NCBI GenBank assembly: GCA_041178545.1
Contig: JBEGVB010000082.1
Location: forward strand, 1 to 5,783
Length of the DNA stretch: 5,783 bases
Direction: 5' to 3'
Source of the DNA: JBEATZ01 sp041178545
GTDB taxonomy: Bacteria; Planctomycetota; UBA1135; UBA2386
This document shows, piece by piece, positions 1 through 5,199 of this stretch. The notes under the pieces are model-generated. The model ran no database searches, had not been told where the DNA came from, and saw only the letters and a list, made by a program, of their open reading frames with translations. The position numbers were made by a program, and so were the translations under genes. Each line of letters begins with the position of its first letter. The first letter of the stretch is position 1.

Positions 1-1
1 G

Positions 2-862
2 ATCTTCGGCATCGACGTGGCGGTGGAGGAACTGCTGCTCGCGCACTGCGAGCGCTGGGGACGCGAGCAGCACTTCGTGCTGGTGGCGGAGGGGCTCGAC
101 CCGCGCGGCGTGGAGTTCGGCAGTGCCGGGCGCGGCGGAGCGCCGTTCCGGTTGCTGGTGGACCCGATCGACGGCACGCGCGGGCTGATGTTCGACAAGC
201 GCAGCGCCTGGTGCCTGATGGCCGCGGCGCCGGACCGCGGCGCGGCCACGCGGCTCTCCGACGCCGAGGTGGCGGTGATGACCGAGCTGCCGACGACGCG
301 GCAGGCGACGTCGGACGTGCTGTGGGCGGTGCGCGGCGCCGGGGCACAAGGGGAACGGCACGGGTTGCACGACGGCACGCGCGCTTCCTTCGTGCTACGG
401 CCCTCGGGCGCCGTGGACCTGCGGCACGGGTTCGCGACCGTGAACAACTTCTTCCACGGCGGCAAGGAACTCACCGCCCGGCTGGAGGAAGCGATCCTCG
501 ACCGCGCGCTGGGACCGTGGAACCCGCTCAAGGCCGACGTCTACACCGACCAGTACATCTGCTCGGGCGGGCAGCTGGCCGAGCTGGCGCTGGGCCGCGA
601 CCGCTTCGTCCTCGACGTGCGCCCGCTCGTACACGCGAAGCTGGGGCATGCAGCAAGCCTGTGCTGCAGACCCTACGACCTCTGCACGATGCTGGTGGCG
701 CAGCAGGCAGGCTGCGTGGTGCTCGACCCTCTGGGCAACCCGCTCGACGCGCCCTTCGACACCACCACCAACGTGGCGTTTGCCGCCTATGCCAACCGAG
801 CGCTGGCCGACCGACTCGCACCGATCGTGGCCGACGAGGTCCGGCGGTTGCTGCTGGCCTGA
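2..862 (+). CDS. Inositol monophosphatase-fold phosphatase, 5' truncated
   Basis: This gene encodes a member of the Mg2+-dependent, Li+-sensitive phosphatase fold (inositol monophosphatase, fructose-1,6-bisphosphatase and PAP phosphatase superfamily), probably cytoplasmic. The hallmark motif DPIDGTRG lies at nt 161-184 and its two Asp are the expected metal ligands. An upstream AEG (Glu codon at nt 89) fits the first metal-binding Glu. A late RPYDL (Asp codon at nt 677) takes the place of the usual WDxAAG motif and is followed by the typical QQAGCVVLDPLG. The frame is open from nt 2 (I-F-G-I-D) with no start codon before a GTG at nt 17. That GTG would leave only 48 residues before DPIDGT, fewer than usual in the family, so the true start is probably outside the window. 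The C-terminus is complete (TGA at 860-862). Fold assignment is firm. The substrate (inositol phosphate, a sugar phosphate or a 3'-phosphonucleotide) cannot be told from the sequence. Confidence 0.85.
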   Translation: MFGIDVAVEELLLAHCERWGREQHFVLVAEGLDPRGVEFGSAGRGGAPFRLLVDPIDGTRGLMFDKRSAWCLMAAAPDRGAATRLSDAEVAVMTELPTTRQATSDVLWAVRGAGAQGERHGLHDGTRASFVLRPSGAVDLRHGFATVNNFFHGGKELTARLEEAILDRALGPWNPLKADVYTDQYICSGGQLAELALGRDRFVLDVRPLVHAKLGHAASLCCRPYDLCTMLVAQQAGCVVLDPLGNPLDAPFDTTTNVAFAAYANRALADRLAPIVADEVRRLLLA

Positions 863-873
863 ACCAGGTCAGC
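853..873 (+). terminator. Hairpin across the stop codons of two convergent genes
   Basis: A 21-base inverted repeat forms a 9-bp stem with one G-U pair and a 3-base loop (AAC) in the + strand RNA. It covers the TGA of the phosphatase gene (860-862) and the reverse-strand TGA of the Ap4A hydrolase gene (869-871). The genes are separated by only 6 bases, so this is the natural place for a shared terminator. In the - strand RNA the G-U pair becomes an A-C mismatch, so the structure is better for the + gene. No U-tract follows, so it is not a classic intrinsic terminator. It may instead act as a 3' end stabiliser or a weak terminator. Confidence 0.5.
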
Positions 874-1513
874 CCTGCGCACGCGGTGCGCCACTGCGCA
901 GCCAGCCGTCCACCTGCACGATGCGGTCGGTCTCGGCGATCCACGCACTGAGCTTGCCGCCGTACACGCAGCCGGTGTCGAGCCCGATGCACTGCGGCCG
1001 CACCACGAGGCCACGGCGCGCCCAGTGGCCGAACACGACGCGCTTGCTGCCGCGGTAGAAGTCGTCCCACGGACGGTAGGGCGGTCCGGGAGGCGGCCAG
1101 TCGTCTGCGGGCTGGTTGCCGGCGGCATCGCAGTACCGGACGTTGACCGCGTAGTCGACCTGCTCGGGCGTCAGGGAGCCGAGCATGTCCTCGGTCCATG
1201 CCGGGTGCAGGCCTGCGTGCACCTGCACGAGGTCCGCGTGCACGCGCACGACCGGCTGGACCGCGAGCCAGTCGCGCAGCGCGGGATCCGTGCACCTGCC
1301 GCGCTGCAGCCAGTACAGGTCGTGGTTGCCGAGCACGGGTCTCGCATCCAGCGAATGGAGCAGTCGCAACACGCCCTCGGAGTCGGGGCCCTTGTTGACG
1401 AGGTCGCCGAGCGGGTGCAGCACGTCCGTACCCGCGACGAAACCGACGGCATCGAGCAACCGCTGCAGCGGCTCGAGGCAGCCCTGGATGTCGCCGACGA
1501 AGATGCGCCGCAT
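869..1513 (-). CDS. apaH: Symmetrical Ap4A hydrolase (ApaH-type metallophosphoesterase)
   Basis: The 214-residue protein belongs to the calcineurin-like PPP metallophosphoesterases and best matches ApaH, which splits diadenosine tetraphosphate into two ADP in the cytoplasm and limits this stress nucleotide. In order it shows VGDIQGC (residues 6-12), GDLVNKG (36-42), GNHD (62-65), VHAGLHP (98-104), FGHWA (161-165) and LDTGCVYGGKL (178-188). These include the expected metal-binding Asp, Asn and His residues. GDIQG instead of GDVHG is common among ApaH proteins. It is about 65 residues shorter than E. coli ApaH (about 280), mainly between HAG and FGHW, yet all motifs are present. The ATG at 1513 was chosen because the GD motif begins six residues later, as in the family. 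Longer in-frame extensions run across the intergenic region and into murJ. It ends 6 bases from the phosphatase stop and diverges from murJ. No Shine-Dalgarno sequence lies close to the start. Confidence 0.85.
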   Translation of the reverse strand: MRRIFVGDIQGCLEPLQRLLDAVGFVAGTDVLHPLGDLVNKGPDSEGVLRLLHSLDARPVLGNHDLYWLQRGRCTDPALRDWLAVQPVVRVHADLVQVHAGLHPAWTEDMLGSLTPEQVDYAVNVRYCDAAGNQPADDWPPPGPPYRPWDDFYRGSKRVVFGHWARRGLVVRPQCIGLDTGCVYGGKLSAWIAETDRIVQVDGWLRSGAPRAQG

Positions 1514-1532
1514 GCGCGCAGCGTAGCGCGCA
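1513..1532. repeat. Inverted repeat, 7-bp arms, around the apaH -10 candidate
   Basis: TGCGCGC (1513-1519) and GCGCGCA (1526-1532) are perfect reverse complements flanking six bases, AGCGTA, which read TACGCT on the - strand. The overall form is that of an operator palindrome overlapping the start of apaH. The arms are pure GC alternation apart from the ends, so chance is a real alternative in DNA this GC-rich. Confidence 0.5.
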
Positions 1533-1548
1533 CCGCACGAGGTGCGAA
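1520..1548 (-). promoter_or_regulatory. Candidate apaH promoter, possibly leaderless
   Basis: Read on the - strand, TTCGCA (1548-1543) and TACGCT (1525-1520) sit exactly 17 bases apart, each matching the sigma-70 consensus at four of six positions. Only six bases separate the -10-like hexamer from the ATG at 1513, so transcription would begin at or next to the start codon, giving a leaderless mRNA. This agrees with the absence of a nearby Shine-Dalgarno sequence. Short hexamers occur by chance, so the call is tentative. Confidence 0.35.
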
Positions 1549-1556
1549 CTCGTGCG
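1534..1556. repeat. Inverted repeat, 8-bp arms, around the apaH -35 candidate
   Basis: CGCACGAG (1534-1541) and CTCGTGCG (1549-1556) are perfect reverse complements separated by seven bases that contain the -35-like TTCGCA on the - strand. It lies one base beyond the preceding inverted repeat, with centres about 22 bases apart, near two DNA helical turns. The position suits a regulator binding site serving apaH and perhaps murJ. No regulator gene is present nearby to support this. Confidence 0.5.
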
Positions 1557-1562
1557 TGCTCC

Positions 1563-1591
1563 TTGCAGGTCGGTGTGCGCGCCCGCATCCT
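1563..1591 (+). promoter_or_regulatory. Weak candidate murJ promoter
   Basis: TTGCAG (1563-1568) and CATCCT (1586-1591) are separated by 17 bases and would start transcription near 1598, about 60 bases before the murJ ATG. Each hexamer matches the sigma-70 consensus at only three of six positions. It is the best-spaced pair I found in the apaH-murJ gap on this strand, and murJ needs its own promoter because its upstream neighbour runs the other way. Confidence 0.25.
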
Positions 1592-1602
1592 TGGCGCGGG
1601 CG
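1580..1602. repeat. Inverted repeat, 7-bp arms, upstream of murJ
   Basis: CGCCCGC (1580-1586) and GCGGGCG (1596-1602) are reverse complements with a nine-base spacer holding most of the murJ -10 candidate. A register shift also allows CGCGCC/GGCGCG pairing (1578-1583 with 1593-1598). It could be a regulator site. It is the third inverted repeat in about 90 bases of this divergent region. Confidence 0.35.
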
Positions 1603-1645
1603 TGGACATGGCAAACGGCGCGAACCCGGCACCCGTGACGGCAGC

Positions 1646-1650
1646 GGAGA
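1646..1650 (+). promoter_or_regulatory. Ribosome binding site of murJ
   Basis: GGAGA, a good Shine-Dalgarno core, ends seven bases before the ATG at 1658. It supports this start over the much longer open frame that continues upstream through the apaH region. Confidence 0.65.
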
Positions 1651-1657
1651 CCCGCTG

Positions 1658-3346
1658 ATGGTCCTGCTGCGCCGCGTGGGCGCGATCAGCGGCTTCACGC
1701 TGGTGTCGCGCATCCTCGGCCTGGTCCGCGACACGCTGATGGCCTGGGCGTTCGGCGCGAGCTGGGTGTCGGGAACGTTCCTGCTCGTGTGGGTGTTCCC
1801 CAACCTGATGCGCAGGCTGCTGGGCGAGGGCGCGCTCTCGGCTTCGTTCGTGCCGGCGTACACGGCAGCACACCGCAAGGGCGGCGCCGAGGCCTCGCGC
1901 CTGCTCATGGCGCAGGTGATCGGCACCATGCTCACGTGGCTGGTGCCGCTCACGCTCGCCGTGGTGGCCCTGAGCCTGTTGGTGCCGGCCGAGTGGTTGG
2001 CGCAATCGCTCGAGACCGGCATGCCCGGCGCACGGCTGATGCTGCAGCTGAATGCCGTGCTGTTCCCGTACGTGGTGCCGATCTGCCTGACGGCCATCTA
2101 CTCGGGCGCGCTCAACGTGCTGGGCTCGTACGGACTGCCTGCAGCGGTGCCCACGGTGCTCAACCTGTTCTGGATCGCGGCCTTGCTGCTGCTCGGCCAG
2201 GTCGACCCGCCATGGACGCTGCTGGCGCCCGATCTCGCCGCTACAGGCCTCATGCTGCTGCCCGCAGGCCTCGGCACGACGGCAGCACTGGCCGTCCCGC
2301 AACTCGTCCACGAGGCGCTGACGCCGGTGCGCGATGCTGCAGCAGCCGACGGCGCCGTGTTCCTCGGCTGGTTCCTGCTGGCAGGTGGCTTCGCGCAGGT
2401 CCTCGTGGTGCTGTGGCCGCTGCGCCTCGCCGGCGCGCTTGCGAAGCCCATAGGCGGCTTCCCGCCCGCCGGCACGCCGGGTCGCGCCGTGTTCGTGGCC
2501 ATGCTGCCGGCGATCCTGGGCATGTCGGCGAGCCAGCTGAGCACGCTGTCCGACCAGGTGCTCGCGTACTGGTTCGTGTCCCCGGGCGCCAACACCTACC
2601 TGTACCTCGCCAACCGCCTGCTGCTGTTCCCCCATGCGCTCACCGCGCTGTCGGTGGCGGTGGCGGTGTTCCCGAAGCTCGCGGAGAGCGCGACCGACAC
2701 CGACCGCAAGGGCATCCGCGCCACGCTCGACACCGCCACGGGCGCCACACTGCTCATCACGCTGCCGGCCGCCGTGGGCCTGATGGTGATCGGACAGGAC
2801 CTCGTCGAGGTGCTGTTCCAGCGGCAGCGCTTCACGGCCGAGGACGCCGACGCCACCGCCATCACGTCGATCTGCATGGTGGCAGGCCTGCCGTTCATCG
2901 GCCTGGTGCAGCTGTATGCGCGCGCCTTCTACGCCGTGGGCGACAATGGCGTGCCCGCGCGCTTTGCCGTGCGGTTGCTGCTGGTCAACTTCGGGCTCAA
3001 CCTGCTGCTCGTTCCGTTCCTTGGGTTCGGCACCGAGGCGATTGCCGCCACTTCCAGCCTCACCTCGGCACTCAACGCGTTGCTCCTCATGCGCGGCGTC
3101 CACCGCCACTGCGGCAGCGGTCACGGCATCGGCATGTCGTGGCTGCGCAGCTTGGTTGCCTGCGCGGCCATGGTGGGCGCGATTGCATGGGTCCGGCCCG
3201 AGGTGGGCGACGATCGCATGCAGATGCTGGTGTGGCGCATCGCGCTGCCGATCGCAGTGGGCGGTGCGGCCTACTTCGCCACCCACCTGCTGCTGCGCAG
3301 CCCCGAGCTCGGTGCCGTGCGGGCCCGGCTCGCCCGCCGCGGGTGA
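1658..3346 (+). CDS. murJ: Lipid II flippase MurJ (MviN family)
   Basis: The 562-residue polytopic inner-membrane protein is the MOP-superfamily flippase that moves the peptidoglycan precursor lipid II to the outer face of the membrane. The N-terminus aligns with E. coli MurJ without gaps: SRILGLVRD holds Arg18, Arg24 and Asp25, and PNLMRRLLGEGA holds Arg52 and Glu57. YLANRLLLFP carries Arg320, the counterpart of E. coli Arg270. Hydrophobic segments lie near residues 8-28, 36-50, 85-105, 130-152, 158-180, 232-258, 277-303, 312-340, 357-378, 400-428, 434-455, 460-478, 494-512 and 525-546, fitting the family's 14 helices. Two oddities stand out: Gly at position 39, where E. coli has Asp39, and about 50 extra residues (roughly 183-232) with a further hydrophobic stretch between helices 5 and 6. 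This insertion makes it longer than the E. coli protein (about 511). The ATG is preceded by GGAGA and fits the family N-terminus. It diverges from apaH and converges on the exported-protein pair. Confidence 0.95.
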   Translation: MVLLRRVGAISGFTLVSRILGLVRDTLMAWAFGASWVSGTFLLVWVFPNLMRRLLGEGALSASFVPAYTAAHRKGGAEASRLLMAQVIGTMLTWLVPLTLAVVALSLLVPAEWLAQSLETGMPGARLMLQLNAVLFPYVVPICLTAIYSGALNVLGSYGLPAAVPTVLNLFWIAALLLLGQVDPPWTLLAPDLAATGLMLLPAGLGTTAALAVPQLVHEALTPVRDAAAADGAVFLGWFLLAGGFAQVLVVLWPLRLAGALAKPIGGFPPAGTPGRAVFVAMLPAILGMSASQLSTLSDQVLAYWFVSPGANTYLYLANRLLLFPHALTALSVAVAVFPKLAESATDTDRKGIRATLDTATGATLLITLPAAVGLMVIGQDLVEVLFQRQRFTAEDADATAITSICMVAGLPFIGLVQLYARAFYAVGDNGVPARFAVRLLLVNFGLNLLLVPFLGFGTEAIAATSSLTSALNALLLMRGVHRHCGSGHGIGMSWLRSLVACAAMVGAIAWVRPEVGDDRMQMLVWRIALPIAVGGAAYFATHLLLRSPELGAVRARLARRG

Positions 3347-3359
3347 CCAAGGCTCACTC
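3341..3359. terminator. Small hairpin at the convergent stop codons of murJ and the secreted protein gene
   Basis: GGGTGA (3341-3346) can pair with TCACTC (3354-3359), a 6-bp stem with one G-U pair on the + strand. The seven-base loop is the whole intergenic gap. Three of the pairs come simply from both genes using TGA stops, so the support is modest. There is no U-tract. Confidence 0.3.
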
Positions 3360-3884
3360 CACGCGCAGGAAGTCCAGCCAGCTGTTGTTGCCCTGGTGGA
3401 TGCGCAGCAGCGGCCCCACCATCTCGAAACGCCGCGTCTCCGTGGCACCTGCCGACTCGACCTTGATGTCGCCGCCCTCGTCGTTGAAGTGTCCTGCGAC
3501 GACCGTCATCTGCAGTGAACCGCCCTGACGCTGCCAGCGGCGTACGCCCGAGCGCAGCATCGGGAACTCGACGGACTTGCCGGGTCCCTGCAGGTGGATG
3601 CTCAGGTACCGCCTCCCCACGAACATCCAACCCTCGCCCGGCTGCGTGGCCACGGCACCCTCGCGCACGCGGGACTTGAGGCGCCAGGTGCCCTCGATGG
3701 GGTCCGGTGCGTCGTCGCGCTGCAGCAGGTCGTCGCGCAGCGCAGGCCGCACGCGCGGTTCCTCGACCGGCGTCTGGGGTGCCGCGTCGGGCGGCGGCGC
3801 GGCGGGGCGCGGTGCAGGCTGTGGGTCCTGCGACGCGAAGACGGATACGAGCGAGAGGATCGCGAGAGCGAGCGCGGTTCTCAT
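3354..3884 (-). CDS. Secreted protein with lipocalin-like GTW motif
   Basis: The 176-residue protein has a clear signal peptide: Met-Arg, then a hydrophobic core at residues 4-17 with a likely cut after Ala17 (V-F-A). No lipobox Cys is present, so it is exported but not an obvious lipoprotein. A Pro/Ala-rich linker (20-60) leads to a beta-rich domain (62-176) that opens with IEGTWRL, resembling the GxW motif that begins lipocalin-like barrels. Later strands include GWMFVGRRYLSIHLQG, SLQMTVVAGHFN and RFEMVGPLLRIHQG. No catalytic motif is visible and no function can be given; binding of a small hydrophobic ligand is only a guess from the fold resemblance. The ATG lies 3 bases after the TGA of the upstream membrane-anchored gene and lacks a good Shine-Dalgarno, so translational coupling within one operon is likely. 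Confidence 0.75.
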   Translation of the reverse strand: MRTALALAILSLVSVFASQDPQPAPRPAAPPPDAAPQTPVEEPRVRPALRDDLLQRDDAPDPIEGTWRLKSRVREGAVATQPGEGWMFVGRRYLSIHLQGPGKSVEFPMLRSGVRRWQRQGGSLQMTVVAGHFNDEGGDIKVESAGATETRRFEMVGPLLRIHQGNNSWLDFLRVE

Positions 3885-3887
3885 GGT

Positions 3888-5126
3888 TCAGTCGATGCGG
3901 ACGAGGACGTTGTCGAGTTCGGGCTCGGAGGCACGGAGTTCGATGCGGCGCTCGCCGCTGCGCACCGCGCCGGACTCCTTGTCCTTGCGGTACGCGAACA
4001 GCCGCACCGGGCCCGAGGGCAGGTCGGTGAACTCGTAGGACCCGTCCATGCCCGTGGTGCAGGTGGTGAGGCCGTCGGCGCCGTTCTCGTGGTACACGGT
4101 GGCGCCGTTCACCGGCGACTGCGTCAGCGCGTCGAGCACGTAGCCGCGCAGCACGATGGCCTGCTCCACCACGACCTCGGCACGTTCCGCGACCGTCGCC
4201 TGGCAGCCGCGCTGGGTGAACCCTGTGGGCAGCCCGTGGACCACGAGCCGAGGCCAGGTCCACGCAGGAACGTGGTCGAGACGGAAGGACCCGTCCGCTT
4301 CCAGCCTCGACTCGACGCCGGGCAGCCCGCGCGCGACCACGCGCAACTCAGTGGCAGAAACGCCCGCGGGCAGTTGGACCCGGCCTTGCAGGGGCTTGGT
4401 GGAGGTGACGACGGCAAGCGGGACTTCGGCACCTTCGGCGCGGAGCGCGTCGACGTGGGCGAGCGAGTGGCCTGCGCTGAGCACGCGCAGCGTGGGTTGG
4501 GCAATCGAGTCGTCGAACCCTCCCACGGTGAAGTGGCCGTCCGCACCACTGCTCCCCTCCGCCAGCGGCAGGCCACGCTCGCCGCCACCCATCACCACGA
4601 TGCGTGCGCCGGCCACGGGCACCGGCAGGGCGCGGGCACCGAACAGCCACAGCGGGGAGGGTTGCACCACGCTGCCCGAAACGGCCCCGTCGGGGTGCAA
4701 CACCACGTGGTGCTGCTCGCCGGCAGCCACGGCAACCGAACCGGTGCCGCAGCCCGGAGCGCTCCATCGCACGAGCGCGCGGCGCGGTACGAGCTCCCGT
4801 GGCGCACGGAACGAGTCGCCACTCGCCACGACCACCTCGCCGAGCCGCGGCGGCGGCGAAGGGTCGGATGGGCCGGTGGCGTCCGCGAAGAACTCGAGCC
4901 GAACCTCCGGGACCCCGCCACCGTCGACGGTGGTGAAGTGGAACACGACCTGCTGGGCACGGTGGTCCATCCACACCTTGGCGCCGATCGCAGCCAGCAC
5001 GCAGGGCAGCACGTAACGGATGGTGAACGGCAGCCGCTGCCATGCGTTCGGCTTGGGACGCGGCTTCCGCCGCGGGCGCGGGAGCGCGCCGGGTTGCGTG
5101 CTGGGCTCGGGCTGCGTCACGTGCAC
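3888..5126 (-). CDS. Membrane-anchored protein with carboxypeptidase-regulatory-like repeats
   Basis: The 412-residue protein has a Pro/Arg/Lys-rich N-terminus (1-37, probably cytoplasmic), one transmembrane helix (about 34-49) and a long extracytoplasmic part, so the topology is N-in, C-out. The outer part reads as tandem beta-sandwich repeats of the carboxypeptidase-regulatory-like type. Three show the signature Asp-Gly-x-aromatic turn: ADGHF (195-199), ADGSF (277-281) and MDGSY (360-364). The third unit is the clearest: LRGYVLDALTQSPVNGATVY (327-345), then the turn, then EFTDLPSGPVRLFAYRKD. The segment 59-145 may be a further diverged unit. Such repeats serve as stalks or binding modules; no enzyme domain is attached. 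The start used is GTG at 5126; a second in-frame GTG at 5120 is equally possible and neither has a good Shine-Dalgarno. The frame stays open upstream to a TGA at 5195-5193 with no ATG. It forms an operon with the secreted gene 3 bases downstream and diverges from rpiA. Confidence 0.75.
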   Translation of the reverse strand: MHVTQPEPSTQPGALPRPRRKPRPKPNAWQRLPFTIRYVLPCVLAAIGAKVWMDHRAQQVVFHFTTVDGGGVPEVRLEFFADATGPSDPSPPPRLGEVVVASGDSFRAPRELVPRRALVRWSAPGCGTGSVAVAAGEQHHVVLHPDGAVSGSVVQPSPLWLFGARALPVPVAGARIVVMGGGERGLPLAEGSSGADGHFTVGGFDDSIAQPTLRVLSAGHSLAHVDALRAEGAEVPLAVVTSTKPLQGRVQLPAGVSATELRVVARGLPGVESRLEADGSFRLDHVPAWTWPRLVVHGLPTGFTQRGCQATVAERAEVVVEQAIVLRGYVLDALTQSPVNGATVYHENGADGLTTCTTGMDGSYEFTDLPSGPVRLFAYRKDKESGAVRSGERRIELRASEPELDNVLVRID

Positions 5127-5128
5127 GG

Positions 5129-5134
5129 AGCGTA
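5129..5134 (-). promoter_or_regulatory. -10-like hexamer before the membrane-anchored protein gene
   Basis: On the - strand TACGCT (5134-5129), the same hexamer as in front of apaH, lies two bases before the GTG at 5126 and eight before the in-frame GTG at 5120. If it is a real -10 element, the mRNA would begin at or after 5126 and the 5120 start would be favoured. No convincing -35 element is found at 16-18 bases. Confidence 0.25.
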
Positions 5135-5187
5135 ACGCGCACGCATCGAGCGCGGTTCGTTGCCGTGGTGGATTCCTGCGTGCTGGG

Positions 5188-5193
5188 TATCCT
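5188..5193 (+). promoter_or_regulatory. -10-like hexamer directly upstream of rpiA
   Basis: TATCCT sits six bases before the rpiA ATG, the same distance as the -10-like hexamer before apaH, and would give a leaderless or nearly leaderless transcript. TTGCCG (5160-5165) is a possible -35, but the 22-base spacing is too long; with the overlapping GGGTAT (5185-5190) it would be 19. No strong Shine-Dalgarno precedes rpiA: only AGG at 5195-5197, too close to the start. Confidence 0.3.
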
Positions 5194-5199
5194 CAGGCC

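Noticed and set aside
17..19. GTG at 17 as the true start of the first gene
   Set aside because: It would leave too short an N-terminus before the DPIDGT motif, and the frame is open to the window edge. Start upstream of the window is more likely.
1025..1657. Extension of murJ upstream to give a 773-residue protein
   Set aside because: The extra 211 residues are antisense to apaH and have no membrane character. The ATG at 1658 has a Shine-Dalgarno and matches the MurJ N-terminus exactly.
869..3448. A very long - strand open frame (859 codons) running through murJ into apaH
   Set aside because: Only its last 214 codons are the real apaH. The rest is low-complexity Arg/His/Gln/Ala/Gly-rich translation antisense to murJ, the usual shadow of a high-GC gene.
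1789..3528. Second long + strand frame within murJ
   Set aside because: Its translation is Arg/Ala/Gly/His-rich with no recognisable domain, while the overlapping murJ frame is unmistakable.
3594..5135. Long + strand frame opposite the exported-protein operon
   Set aside because: The translation is a low-complexity antisense shadow. The - strand frames have a signal peptide, a transmembrane helix and repeat motifs.
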